Numbered from the stretch's first letter, positions 32,785 through 40,683 are shown. The stretch is 64,000 nt of DNA from an uncultured Nocardioides sp. (GCF_947488515.1 NZ_CANKZF010000002.1:1214294-1278293); one strand, 5' to 3'. Made by a program: numbers and translations. The notes: a model not told the origin generated them from the sequence alone.

Positions 32785-33443
32785 AGAAGGCTTCTGTCCG
32801 TACGGTCGCCACGCCCCACGGTGAGGGCCGGCTGCACACGCGTCGTGCCACGAGCCCGATGGCGACGATGCTGCTGAGCCACGGCGCCGGCGGGGGCGTG
32901 GACGCCCGGGACCTGTGGGCACTGGCCGACGCCCTGCCCGCCCAGGGCGTCTCGGTCGTCCTCTTCGAGCAGCCGTGGCGAGTCGCGGGCCGCAAGATCG
33001 CGACCGCCCCGCCGACCCTCGACACCGCCCTCCGGTGCGCGGCCGACGTGATGCGCGTGCGTACGCCGCTCGTCGTGGGCGGCCGGTCCGCAGGCGCCCG
33101 CTCCGCGGCTCGTACGGCGCGCACGCTGGGTGCCTCGGGATGCCTGGCCCTGTCCTTCCCGCTGCACGCGCCGGGCAAGACGGAGCCGACCAGGATGCCG
33201 GAGCTGCAGGGCGTCGGTCTGCCGACGCTCGTGGTGCAGGGGGAGCGCGACCCGATGGGGCGGCCCGAGGAGTTCCCCGGCGACCTCGACGGGCTCGACG
33301 TGGTGGTGATCCCGGGCGGCGACCACGGCCTCAAGGTGCCCGCGCGGGGCGAGGTGAGCCAGGACGAGGCGATGGGGATCGTCGTCGAGTCGACGCTGGA
33401 GTGGCTGGTCCGCGAGGTCGTCGGGAATCCCCGGCGGGGGTGA
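32781..33443 (+). CDS. Alpha/beta hydrolase, dienelactone-hydrolase-like
   Basis: A 220-residue hydrolase of the KANL3/Tex30-like or dienelactone type: MLLSHGAGGG oxyanion loop, nucleophile Ser in GGRSAGA, Asp in VQGERDPMG and His in GGDHGLK, so the catalytic triad is complete. GTG 32781 overlaps the SRAP stop by 4 bases. The 3' end contains the sigma-R-type promoter of sigR. The substrate is unknown. Confidence 0.82.
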   Translation: MKKASVRTVATPHGEGRLHTRRATSPMATMLLSHGAGGGVDARDLWALADALPAQGVSVVLFEQPWRVAGRKIATAPPTLDTALRCAADVMRVRTPLVVGGRSAGARSAARTARTLGASGCLALSFPLHAPGKTEPTRMPELQGVGLPTLVVQGERDPMGRPEEFPGDLDGLDVVVIPGGDHGLKVPARGEVSQDEAMGIVVESTLEWLVREVVGNPRRG

Positions 33444-33449
33444 GGTGTT
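33424..33449 (+). promoter_or_regulatory. Sigma-R-type promoter upstream of sigR
   Basis: GGAAT (33424-33428), exactly 18 bases, then GTT (33447-33449): a complete match to the GGAAT-N18-GTT consensus known for Streptomyces SigR and mycobacterial SigH. It lies inside the end of the hydrolase gene and implies autoregulation. Confidence 0.75.
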
Positions 33450-33506
33450 GAGGCCGGTGTGACTGCACTGACCCTCGATCGACCCACGGCGGTACTGTGG
33501 GAGGCG

Positions 33507-34166
33507 ATGACTGAATCGCTCCGGGACGAGATGTCCCCACCTGCAGAGATCGCCGTCGAGGACGAGACCTCCGACCAGCGCTCCGCGCGCTTCGAGCGTG
33601 ACGCGCTTCCCTTCCTCGACCAGCTCTACGGCGCGGCGATGCGGATGACCCGCAACCCCGCCGACGCCGAGGACCTCGTGCAGGAGACGTTCGCGAAGGC
33701 CTACAGCGCCTTCCACCAGTTCAAGCCCGGCACCAACCTCAAGGCCTGGCTCTACCGGATCCTGACGAACACCTACATCAACTCCTACCGCAAGAAGCAG
33801 CGCCAGCCGCAGCAGTCGATGTCCGAGGACGTCGAGGACTGGCAGCTCGCCCGCGCGGAGTCGCACTCCTCGACCGGTCTCCGGTCCGCGGAGATGGAGG
33901 CGCTCGAGCACCTGCCCGACTCCGAGGTCAAGGACGCGCTGCAGCGCCTGCCCGAGGAGTTCCGCCTCGCGGTCTACCTCGCCGACGTCGAGGGGTTCCC
34001 CTACAAGGAGATCGCCGAGATCATGGACACCCCGATCGGCACCGTGATGTCGCGCCTGCACCGCGGCCGCCGCCAGCTCCGCGACATGCTGGCCGACTAC
34101 GTGCGGGCCAACGACCTGCTGCCGGCGGCCACCGTGCCCGGCCAGGGAGAAGGGAACGAGTCGTGA
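33507..34166 (+). CDS. sigR: Thiol-stress ECF sigma factor SigR/SigH
   Basis: A 219-residue sigma factor nearly collinear with mycobacterial Sig[23 protein letters not shown] and [20 protein letters not shown] (region 2), LKDWLYRI-type segment [18 protein letters not shown], and region 4 with [22 protein letters not shown] and [17 protein letters not shown]. It directs the disulfide-stress regulon and is released when the anti-sigma factor RsrA is oxidised. ATG 33507 matches SigH length; GTG 33459, just after the sigma-R promoter, would add 16 residues and could give a second isoform. Confidence 0.93.
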   Translation: MTESLRDEMSPPAEIAVEDETSDQRSARFERDALPFLDQLYGAAMRMTRNPADAEDLVQETFAKAYSAFHQFKPGTNLKAWLYRILTNTYINSYRKKQRQPQQSMSEDVEDWQLARAESHSSTGLRSAEMEALEHLPDSEVKDALQRLPEEFRLAVYLADVEGFPYKEIAEIMDTPIGTVMSRLHRGRRQLRDMLADYVRANDLLPAATVPGQGEGNES

Positions 34167-34435
34167 GCAGCCACGAGCACGGCAAGGACGACTGCGTCGA
34201 CTACATCGAGCGCATCGTCTACTTCATCGACAACGAGCTCGACGAGGCCGACTGTGCCGTGGTCGAGATGCACCTGCGCGAGTGCGGTCCGTGCCTCGAG
34301 CGCCACGACCTCCAGAAGGCCGTCAAGCAGCTCGTCGCCCGCTCCTGCTCCGAGTCGGCGCCGGAGTCGCTCCGCGACCGCGTACGCCTGCAGCTCCGCG
34401 AGGTGCGGGTGCAGATCACCGAGGGCAACGCCTGA
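34163..34435 (+). CDS. rsrA: Redox-sensing zinc anti-sigma factor RsrA
   Basis: A 90-residue ZAS-family anti-sigma factor that holds SigR until disulfide stress. Cys11, His37, Cys41 and Cys44 ([10 protein letters not shown]) fall at the same positions as the zinc ligands and redox cysteines of S. coelicolor RsrA, so the switch looks intact; an additional Cys31 and a Cys near residue 62 are present. The GTG start overlaps the sigR stop by 4 bases, giving coupled stoichiometric synthesis. Confidence 0.93.
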   Translation: MSSHEHGKDDCVDYIERIVYFIDNELDEADCAVVEMHLRECGPCLERHDLQKAVKQLVARSCSESAPESLRDRVRLQLREVRVQITEGNA

Positions 34436-34499
34436 GCGGATTGGCTCCTCGCGGCCGCATTTGAGACACTGCTCCGAGCACCGACTTCAGGAGGACCAG

Positions 34500-34574
34500 A
34501 TGGGCAAGACCGGACGCAAGCGCCGCGCTCGCAAGAAGAAGGGCGCGAACCACGGCAAGCGCCCCAACGCCTGA
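34500..34574 (+). CDS. Ribosomal protein bL37 (24 residues)
   Basis: A 24-residue, extremely basic peptide beginning MGKTGRKRRARKKKGANHG and ending RPNA, matching the actinobacterial ribosomal protein bL37 found in mycobacterial 70S structures (ending ANHGKRPNA). AGGAGG at 34489-34494 is 5 bases from the ATG, the strongest ribosome binding site in the region, as expected for a highly expressed ribosomal gene. A hairpin terminator follows at 34602. Too short for most gene callers. Confidence 0.88.
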   Translation: MGKTGRKRRARKKKGANHGKRPNA

Positions 34575-34601
34575 CGCGTCTCTCTGACACGTCATCGTGA
34601 G

Positions 34602-34626
34602 AGTCCCCGCTCCGGCGGGGACTTTT
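34602..34626 (+). terminator. Rho-independent terminator after bL37
   Basis: AGTCCCCGC and GCGGGGACT form a perfect 9-bp stem with a TCCG loop, followed by TTT. The best intrinsic terminator in the window; it also lies just beyond the end of the convergent DUF222-HNH gene and may serve both. Confidence 0.88.
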
Positions 34627-34642
34627 GCATGTCCGGGGTGCC

Positions 34643-36073
34643 CTACGTGAAGTAGAGCTCGACGCCGTCCTCGATCGCTTCGGCCATGGAGGCCTCCTGC
34701 TGGTCGGTGAGCTTCGTCGTGCCCGTGTGGTCGACGAGGAGGGCCTGGCCGTGGGGCGTACGCCAGAGGTGTCGGCCGGGGCCGACGACTCGGGTGGTGA
34801 GTCCGCCATGGGTCTTGGCGCGGTGGTGGCTGCGGCGTAGTGGCCCGGAGTTGTGGGGGCCGGTCTGGCCGGGTGGTCCGGTGTCGTCGTAGGGGATGGC
34901 GTGGTCGTAGTCGACGCTGTCGCGGGTGGCTGATCGAGGCGTGTAGGGGAAGCAGTCGCCGCCGGTCTGGACCCAGACGTGGTCCTTGACGGTCTCGGGG
35001 TGTTCGTAGGCGTCGGTGCGTCGCCGCATGCGGAGGTCGAGGACGGGGGTGACGGTGATGTCGGCGTTGCCAAGGACCTCGGCCAGTTGTCGTACGTCGA
35101 TGGGGCCGACGCCCTCGATGCGTGCGACGCCTTCTCGGGTGCGCAGGGCTTCGTCGGTCAGGTGGACGAAGAGGCGTCCGCGGCCGCGGAGCTGCGCGAG
35201 CTTGCGGGCGGACAGCGCACGGAGCTTGTCGATGGTGTCGGCCATGTGGTCGGGAGCCCACGCGGGCTGCTCGGGCTCGCCGGACTCGGGGTCCGGGCCA
35301 GTCCGGGTGTGCTCGAGGAGGAGCTTGAGGAGGTCGACGGGTCGGGCGAGCAAGCCCATTGCGAGGGAGCGGAGCTCGTCGTGGTTGTGTGCATGGCCCA
35401 TCGTCTCGCCGAGGATGTCGGCGACGCGGTCGACCATGGCGTCGATCCAGGCGGCGTCGCCGGCGGTGATGCGGGCGATGATGTGGCGGTAGCCGAACTC
35501 GTCGGTGCGTGAGAGGCGGACGTAGCGTTCGTGGCGGGATCGTTCGCGTTCGGCGCGGTGGGTCTCGGGGTCGGCCTCGATGGTCTTGGCTCGGGCGATC
35601 TCGAGGACGGTCGAGGGTGCGTGACCACGGATGGCTCTGGCGACGGCGCGGTCGACGCGTCCGACCTGCTCTGAGAGCAGGGCGCGGGTGAGGACGGCGA
35701 CCTTGCGTGCCACCCACGGCTCGCAGCGGCCGGCCTCGACGATCGCCCAGGTGCGGGGGAGTCGGTGGACGAGGTCGAGGCCGTCGGCGATGAGCGCACG
35801 GGTGGTGGCGGCGTGGGTCTCGCGGGCCATGGCGAGCTCGGGGATCGCGTACTCCCGCACGGCGGGGGTGCTGTCGCCGCCGGGGGTGACCATGGGGTCG
35901 CGGTCGTCGTGGGGATGTCCGTGGACGATCGCCCATTGGATCGCGAGCCGGAGCTCGGTCACCTCCGCCAGGCGGCGGGCTCGAAGTGCCTGGGTAGCGC
36001 TGTCGAGAAGGTCCCTTGCCGATGCCTCATCGGCCGCCTGCGGCGGCTGATGAGGGAGGAGGGAGTTGGGCAT
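34643..36073 (-). CDS. DUF222/13E12-type HNH endonuclease under LexA control
   Basis: A 476-residue protein with an N-terminal and central DUF222 (13E12 repeat) helical domain (about residues 35-330) and a C-terminal HNH nuclease site (VDYDHAIPYDD, then HNSGPLRRSHHRAKTHGG). These genes are abundant in actinobacteria and some mycobacterial copies respond to DNA damage. Here a perfect LexA box fills the promoter spacer, and the -10 box lies 5 bases before ATG 36073, so transcription is leaderless and SOS-induced. GC at third positions is somewhat lower than neighbours in the following 3 kb. The exact DNA target is unknown. Confidence 0.88.
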   Translation of the reverse strand: MPNSLLPHQPPQAADEASARDLLDSATQALRARRLAEVTELRLAIQWAIVHGHPHDDRDPMVTPGGDSTPAVREYAIPELAMARETHAATTRALIADGLDLVHRLPRTWAIVEAGRCEPWVARKVAVLTRALLSEQVGRVDRAVARAIRGHAPSTVLEIARAKTIEADPETHRAERERSRHERYVRLSRTDEFGYRHIIARITAGDAAWIDAMVDRVADILGETMGHAHNHDELRSLAMGLLARPVDLLKLLLEHTRTGPDPESGEPEQPAWAPDHMADTIDKLRALSARKLAQLRGRGRLFVHLTDEALRTREGVARIEGVGPIDVRQLAEVLGNADITVTPVLDLRMRRRTDAYEHPETVKDHVWVQTGGDCFPYTPRSATRDSVDYDHAIPYDDTGPPGQTGPHNSGPLRRSHHRAKTHGGLTTRVVGPGRHLWRTPHGQALLVDHTGTTKLTDQQEASMAEAIEDGVELYFT

Positions 36074-36078
36074 GGCTC

Positions 36079-36107
36079 AGTCTATCGAACACATGTTCGA
36101 CTGACAA
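36079..36107 (-). promoter_or_regulatory. Promoter with LexA (SOS) box in the spacer
   Basis: On the minus strand: -35 TTGTCA (36107-36102), a 17-base spacer, -10 TAGACT (36084-36079), then 5 bases to ATG 36073. Positions 36100-36085 are TCGAAC-ATGT-GTTCGA, a perfect match to the Gram-positive SOS box TCGAAC-N4-GTTCGA, occupying 16 of the 17 spacer bases. Confidence 0.85.
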
Positions 36108-36248
36108 TGCGTCCCGCCAACGGTGGAGAAACTTCCTGATGGCCAGCTATTCGCGGCGGAGTGACCTAGGTGCCGCGGGCGGGTCCTGTGGAGGCGGGTC
36201 ATGCAGCAGGCGGTGCCGTGAGCAGTGATTCAGGAGCATGATGACCGC

Positions 36249-36710
36249 GTGCCTCCGCACGCGATCAAGTACGTCATCACCTCGCCACTGTCCCTGGCTC
36301 GGGTCCTTTGGTGGTACGGCGAAGACGAACTATGGGGCGCGGCATCGGAGCTGGCGCCTGCAACAGTGGCGGACCTCTCCCCACGGTCTGCGCAGCTCCG
36401 TGCAGCGCCGGAGATCGTGGACCTCCTGTGGCCAGGGGGGCCCGTCGCGGACGCGCACCTCGTGCTCGGTGTTATCGAGCAGCTCGAAGGGCGCCCACGG
36501 CCGGCGGGACGTCGGACCCGGCGCGGCAGTGCGATGCCCGACGTACTCGACCTCGATGAACGTGAGCGTTGGCACGACCCTGACCTTGCGGAGGTCCTTC
36601 GCATCGTCCTTGAGCGAACGGGATCGTCTGATGGTCCGGAGCCTTGGCGCCTTGGAGCTGTCCACGGACGATATGCGCCGGGATGGAAGATGCGCGCCAC
36701 GGGCGAGTGA
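36249..36710 (+). CDS. Hypothetical protein, no recognised family
   Basis: About 153 residues from GTG 36249 (GTG 36225 is an alternative, adding 8). The sequence looks like a real protein: VITSPLSLARVLWWYGEDELWG, a mid-protein APEIVDLLWPGGPVADAHLVLG helix and a Trp-rich tail, with acidic and basic residues mixed. No signal peptide, membrane helix or catalytic motif. AGGAG lies 13 bases upstream of GTG 36249. It stands alone in the composition-shifted stretch beside the DUF222 gene. Function unknown. Confidence 0.5.
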   Translation: MPPHAIKYVITSPLSLARVLWWYGEDELWGAASELAPATVADLSPRSAQLRAAPEIVDLLWPGGPVADAHLVLGVIEQLEGRPRPAGRRTRRGSAMPDVLDLDERERWHDPDLAEVLRIVLERTGSSDGPEPWRLGAVHGRYAPGWKMRATGE

Positions 36711-36853
36711 GGCCGGTCTCCCGAACAGCCGCATCCGCTGCAGCGCTGGGAAGGGCTTCCCTCGGTAGCGGAGCCGACAGGCGGCGGATAACGCACCCGT
36801 CGCGCTAGATCCCTGCGTTGGTCGAACTCACGGGCGGCATAGGAGGTTCTCTG

Positions 36854-37027
36854 TCAGCGAGGCGCCTGCCGACCACCCAGCACGAAGGCGGCGACGCCGA
36901 CGCAGAACACGACGACGCCCATAAGGATCGTGCCGATCCCGCCTTGGTCCGGCGACACGACCGATGCAACAACGGCCAGGACGCCGAGTGTCGCGAAACC
37001 TGCTCCGAAGTACTGCAAGAAGGCCAT
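36854..37027 (-). CDS. Small two-helix membrane protein
   Basis: A 57-residue protein starting MAFLQYFGAGFATLGVLAVVASVVS and continuing with a second helix (GTILMGVVVFCVGVAAFVLGG), ending in a basic tail. The hairpin layout with a short acidic loop (PDQGGIG) is typical of small actinobacterial membrane proteins. ATG 37027 is chosen since the upstream open frame encodes a poor N-terminus. No ribosome binding site is clear. Function unknown. Confidence 0.5.
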   Translation of the reverse strand: MAFLQYFGAGFATLGVLAVVASVVSPDQGGIGTILMGVVVFCVGVAAFVLGGRQAPR

Positions 37028-37249
37028 GCCGCACCCTGACACATGCCATCGCCCCACCAGCGGACAACCGCTCATCGGTATGAGCAGCTGTTCAAGCTGA
37101 CGCCGTCAGGCGGCGGTGGGACGCGCAGGCGGGCCTACTGCCCAGCGACGTCAGCGCATCTTCCTGATCGCCGGACAACATCCGAGGTCCTGACGTACGT
37201 TCGTGGCCATCGTCCTGCACCGGGGGCGATCAAACGGGAGAGATACATC

Positions 37250-37534
37250 GTGCACGCCAAGAAGACCCTCATCTCAGTCGCTGTCGCCACCATGGCCGCC
37301 ACCGCCCTCACGCTGGCGGGCCCGGCATCGGCTCACACCACCGGCTATCACGACAACTGCACCAACCTCAACAAGAAGTGGCCCCACGGCGTCGGCCTGG
37401 CCAAGGCCAAGGACCGCACCAGCGGTACGCCAGTCACCAACTTCTACCGCAACACCGCGGCCTACCGTGAGGCTGACGCTCACAACGGCACCCTCGACGC
37501 GGACAACGACGGCATTGCGTGCGAGAAGCGCTGA
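37250..37534 (+). CDS. Secreted Excalibur calcium-binding protein
   Basis: A 94-residue exported protein: signal peptide ending ASA (HAKKTLISVAVATMAATALT then LAGPASA), followed by one Excalibur domain (NCTNLNKKWPHGVGL, then LDADNDGIACEKR, whose DxDxDG loop binds calcium). The domain is stabilised by the two Cys of NC and AC. GTG 37250 is preceded by GGGAG. It lies 73 bp before a secreted nuclease that ends in the same domain; the two may act together at the cell surface. Confidence 0.82.
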   Translation: MHAKKTLISVAVATMAATALTLAGPASAHTTGYHDNCTNLNKKWPHGVGLAKAKDRTSGTPVTNFYRNTAAYREADAHNGTLDADNDGIACEKR

Positions 37535-37607
37535 CCGAGACGGCGACGCTGCCTGAGACCTGAGCTTCATCCAGACTCAGCCGACCCGCTGGAGGTCAAG
37601 GAGGGTC

Positions 37608-38582
37608 GTGAAGCTCAAGCATGTCGTCGTGGGCGCCGCCCTTCTTGTCCTGGTCGGTCAGTACCCAGATGGCTCCGACGTCGTCGCCGGCGAACGGGAT
37701 CGGGGCTCGGTGCGACCGAGTGACGGTGCCCGTCCGGGTGGACCATCCGATTCAGGCTCGTCCGCTGAACACGCAGCTGACACGACAACCGCGGTGGCGG
37801 TCAGCCTCTTGCCGGTCAAGGGGCGTGCGCCCATGACCGGCTATGACCGCGACCGGTTCGGTGCAGCCTGGCTCGATGCGGACCGGAACGGGTGCGACAC
37901 CAGGAACGACATCCTTGGCGAGCACCTGACTGCGGTGACGTTGGAGAACAACGGCTGTGTCGTAGCCACCGGTTCGTACGAGGATCCCTACACCGGGTCC
38001 AGAATCGACTACTGGAACGGTCACGGGGCCCTCATCGACATCGACCACATCGTCTCCCTGGGAAACGGATGGGCCACTGGAGCCTTTGGTTGGCCGATCG
38101 AGAAGCGTGCCGCCTTCGCCAACGACCCGCTCAACCTCCTTCCGACCGACGCCGGCGTCAACCGACAGAAGGGGGACGGTGACGCTGCAACGTGGCTGCC
38201 ACCCAATACCTCGTACCGCTGTGAATACGTCTCACGTCAAGTCGCAGTGAAGGCCAAGTACGACCTGTGGGTGACGGCACCGGAGAAGGCCGCAATCCAG
38301 CGAGTGCTGGCCCCGTGCGACGGACAAGCCCTCACCAGTGACGACTGGGGCGCCTCGACAGAGGTGGACCACAACATCTCGGATCCGACGGACGCCAACA
38401 ACGACCGAGACCCGACCGACTCATCCGAAGCAGCTGCGACTGGTCCGACCCGAAGCGGTGGACCAGTGCACTACGACAGTTGCGACGCGGCGCGCGCAGC
38501 AGGCGGCACCCCGGTTCGCGCCGGAGATCCGGGCTACGGCACCCACCTCGACAGGGACGGGGATGGAATTGGGTGCGAATGA
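37608..38582 (+). CDS. Secreted HNH (GmrSD-type) nuclease with Excalibur tail
   Basis: A 324-residue exported protein: short hydrophobic N-terminus (MKLKHVVVGAALLVLVG), a low-complexity linker, a DUF1524/GmrSD-like HNH domain (about residues 75-225; DIDHIVSLGNGWATGAF, then FANDPLNLLPTDAGVNRQKGDGDAATWLPP), and a C-terminal Excalibur domain (CDAARAAGGTPVRAGDPGYG, then DRDGDGIGCE). Asp-His and Asn-x3-Lys positions of the nuclease are present. Such secreted nucleases are proposed to degrade extracellular DNA. GTG 37608 has AGGAGG about 5 bases upstream. Confidence 0.87.
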   Translation: MKLKHVVVGAALLVLVGQYPDGSDVVAGERDRGSVRPSDGARPGGPSDSGSSAEHAADTTTAVAVSLLPVKGRAPMTGYDRDRFGAAWLDADRNGCDTRNDILGEHLTAVTLENNGCVVATGSYEDPYTGSRIDYWNGHGALIDIDHIVSLGNGWATGAFGWPIEKRAAFANDPLNLLPTDAGVNRQKGDGDAATWLPPNTSYRCEYVSRQVAVKAKYDLWVTAPEKAAIQRVLAPCDGQALTSDDWGASTEVDHNISDPTDANNDRDPTDSSEAAATGPTRSGGPVHYDSCDAARAAGGTPVRAGDPGYGTHLDRDGDGIGCE

Positions 38583-38805
38583 CTGCCAGCAACTCGTGGT
38601 CGAGCGCGCGTCAGGCGGCGGGATGGGTCCGTTCGCGGCGGCGCGGAACGCGCAGATCCGAATGCCGGGCTGTGAGGCGCCGGAGAGGTGGTCGTCGGCA
38701 GAGACCTGGTCTGCCGAGTACCAAGCGACGGACCCTTCTCCGAGTCCCACCAGGTTCCTTGGCTCGCGAAGGCCACCGAGTCGCCAGCGGAGGAGCTGCC
38801 TGAGA

Positions 38806-39291
38806 TCAACGCTCGTGCGGGCGTAGCGCGGCCAGCCGATCGGACATCCGTGGGCGGGTTGGGTCGGCCAGCGGGATGCCGAGGTGCTCCTCGCGTAGTT
38901 CCTCCATGAGCTTCGCCACGGCGTCAGGGCCACCGTCGCGGAGCAGCTCAGCCCGGACCCTGAGCGTGGGATCGCCGCTCCTGTGTGACAGGCCCCAGGT
39001 CCCGAGGGCGACCATCACCGGCACAGCGTCGATTCCGGCCTCCGTGAGTGAGTAGGCCGCCCGTCGCCCTCGCGCAGCTGCCTCTTGGGTGAGCAGCCCG
39101 GCGGCGACCAGCCGTTTGAGGCGGTCGCTGAGGATGTTGGAGGCGATGCCTTCGAGTGATCCGCCCTGCAGCTCGCGGAAGTACCGCCGGTGACCGAACA
39201 CCATGTCGCGCAGCACGAGCATCGCCCAGGGATCACCGAGCACTTCGACGGCGGCGTTGATCGGGCACTCCGAGCGCGGCGTGTCCCTCAT
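38806..39291 (-). CDS. HxlR-family transcriptional regulator
   Basis: A 161-residue winged-helix protein of the HxlR/DUF24 type: SECPINAAVEVLGDPWAMLVL with the N-terminal Cys used for redox or aldehyde sensing in this family, then FRELQGGSLEGIASNILSDRLKRL as the recognition helix. ATG 39291 has GGGAGG 4 bases upstream; ATG 39303 is an alternative. It is divergent from a RibD-like reductase gene, with a perfect 9-bp inverted repeat between them, so it most likely regulates that gene. Confidence 0.87.
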   Translation of the reverse strand: MRDTPRSECPINAAVEVLGDPWAMLVLRDMVFGHRRYFRELQGGSLEGIASNILSDRLKRLVAAGLLTQEAAARGRRAAYSLTEAGIDAVPVMVALGTWGLSHRSGDPTLRVRAELLRDGGPDAVAKLMEELREEHLGIPLADPTRPRMSDRLAALRPHER

Positions 39292-39338
39292 CGGACCTCC
39301 CATGAGTGGTTGTGCTTTGCAAGTACATGTTCTAGCGT

Positions 39339-39361
39339 ACTGCTTGCAGACAGCAAGCAGT
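39339..39361. promoter_or_regulatory. Inverted repeat, proposed HxlR operator
   Basis: ACTGCTTGC-AGACA-GCAAGCAGT, perfect 9-bp arms, 16 bp before the reductase start and 48 bp from the HxlR start. A GTAC-N10-GTAC pair at 39323-39340 beside it may be part of the same site. Confidence 0.7.
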
Positions 39362-39376
39362 TCGAGGAGTCGGGCC

Positions 39377-40015
39377 ATGGACGAGTTCGAGGTGGGTGCA
39401 CCGCGCGAGCCGGACACGCGCCACGGCCGGCTGCTGCTGGCCTTCACCATGTCGCTCGACGGATTCGTCGCCGGTCCAGACGTGAGGGCGGGGCAGGCGA
39501 TGGGCCAGGGTGGCGAACGCCTGCACGACTGGCTCTTCACCGACACCTCGGAGTGCGGAGTCGACGCCGACATGGCACAAGAGGTCGTTGGCCTGGTCGG
39601 CGCGGTGATCCTCGGGCGACGTACGTTCGACGTCGGCCTCGCGCACTGGGGTGACACGCCCTACCCGGTTCCGAGCTTCGTGCTCACCCACCAGCGGCGC
39701 GAGCCGCTGGTCATGCGAAGCGCCGCCTTCACCTTCGTCGACGACGGCATCCTGTCGGCCCTGCATCAGGCCCATCGCGCGGCGAGCGGGAGGGACATCG
39801 TCGTGATGGGGGCACGCACCGCGCAGCAGTATCTGCGCGCCGGCCTCGTCGATGACCTGATCCTCCAAGTGGCGCCGGTGCTGCTCGGCTCCGGTAGCCG
39901 GTTGTTCGACGACATCGCGCCGGGCCCGACCGAGCTCCGACGTGAGCGGGTCCTCGGCTCACCGTTCGTCACGCATCTCAAGTTCAGCGTCACAAGGGAT
40001 TCGTCGACCGGGTGA
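39377..40015 (+). CDS. RibD C-terminal/dihydrofolate reductase-like protein
   Basis: A 212-residue protein with the RibD_C fold: LLLAFTMSLDGFVAGPD at the N-terminus, the mid-protein VILGRRTFD, RDIVVMGARTAQQYLRAGLVDDL and VAPVLLGSGSRLFDD. These bind NADPH and reduce small molecules; few have known substrates. The first 15 residues before the fold are hydrophilic. It is the first gene after the HxlR operator and is followed 65 bp later by a paralogue with the same N-terminal signature. Confidence 0.85.
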   Translation: MDEFEVGAPREPDTRHGRLLLAFTMSLDGFVAGPDVRAGQAMGQGGERLHDWLFTDTSECGVDADMAQEVVGLVGAVILGRRTFDVGLAHWGDTPYPVPSFVLTHQRREPLVMRSAAFTFVDDGILSALHQAHRAASGRDIVVMGARTAQQYLRAGLVDDLILQVAPVLLGSGSRLFDDIAPGPTELRRERVLGSPFVTHLKFSVTRDSSTG

Positions 40016-40080
40016 CTCCGCGACGCGCCGGCCCGCACAGACGGCGGTGTCGGTGCATCCCCATCACACGAGGAGCTCGC

Positions 40081-40602
40081 ATGGCCAAGGTCGTATGCCA
40101 CTTCACGATGTCTCTCGACGGATTCGTCGCCGGACCAAGGCACGACATGTCCTGGCTCGCCGGGGTCACCGTGCCGCCCGGCCTGATTGATCGGTACGTC
40201 GAGTCGACTGGCGCCATCGTCGCGGGGCGGCGCGGCTGGGACGAGGCGATCAGGACCCACCGTCCCTACGGCGGGAGGTGGTCCGGCCCGATCTTCGTCC
40301 TCACCCACCATGCCGACACCCAGCCCGCCGACGCGGGCGTCACCTATGTCGACGAGCTCTCATTGGCCCTGAGCCTGGCACGAGCGGCTGCGGGGGCGAA
40401 GAACGTCGAGATCTTCTCGCCCGGGATCGGGAAGCAGGCACTCGAACTGGGGCTGCTCGACGCGTTCGACCTCCATGTGGCTCCGGTGCTCTTGGGCGAC
40501 GGCATACGTCTCTACGACGCCCCGGGCGGTGCCCCCGTCGAGCTGCGCCGACCCGACGGGTCCCGGTCGACGGTCGACCTGTTGCTCGAGCCTGTGTCGT
40601 GA
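40081..40602 (+). CDS. RibD C-terminal/dihydrofolate reductase-like protein, paralogue
   Basis: A 173-residue relative of the preceding gene: KVVCHFTMSLDGFVAGPRHD, AIVAGRRGWDEA and LHVAPVLLGDGIRLYD align with its neighbour, while the middle differs. ATG 40081 follows GAGGAGC. The pair probably arose by duplication and may be co-regulated by the HxlR protein upstream. The substrate is unknown. Confidence 0.85.
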   Translation: MAKVVCHFTMSLDGFVAGPRHDMSWLAGVTVPPGLIDRYVESTGAIVAGRRGWDEAIRTHRPYGGRWSGPIFVLTHHADTQPADAGVTYVDELSLALSLARAAAGAKNVEIFSPGIGKQALELGLLDAFDLHVAPVLLGDGIRLYDAPGGAPVELRRPDGSRSTVDLLLEPVS

Positions 40603-40683
40603 CACAGAACCTGCTCAGCAATCCATGCATCGCTGCGGCGGTTCGCAGCGTCTCCGAGCCACGCCCAATCCGGGTGGCGCGCC

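Noticed and set aside
34643..36073. DUF222-HNH gene considered as a mobile element or homing endonuclease
   Set aside because: No inverted or direct repeats, transposase, recombinase or host-gene interruption is visible; it is better called a chromosomal 13E12-type gene.
38338..38826. A 162-codon plus-strand frame running past the secreted nuclease stop
   Set aside because: It overlaps the Excalibur-coding end of the nuclease in another frame; its translation is Arg/Ser/Pro-rich with no motif. Nothing convincing was found in 38583-38805.
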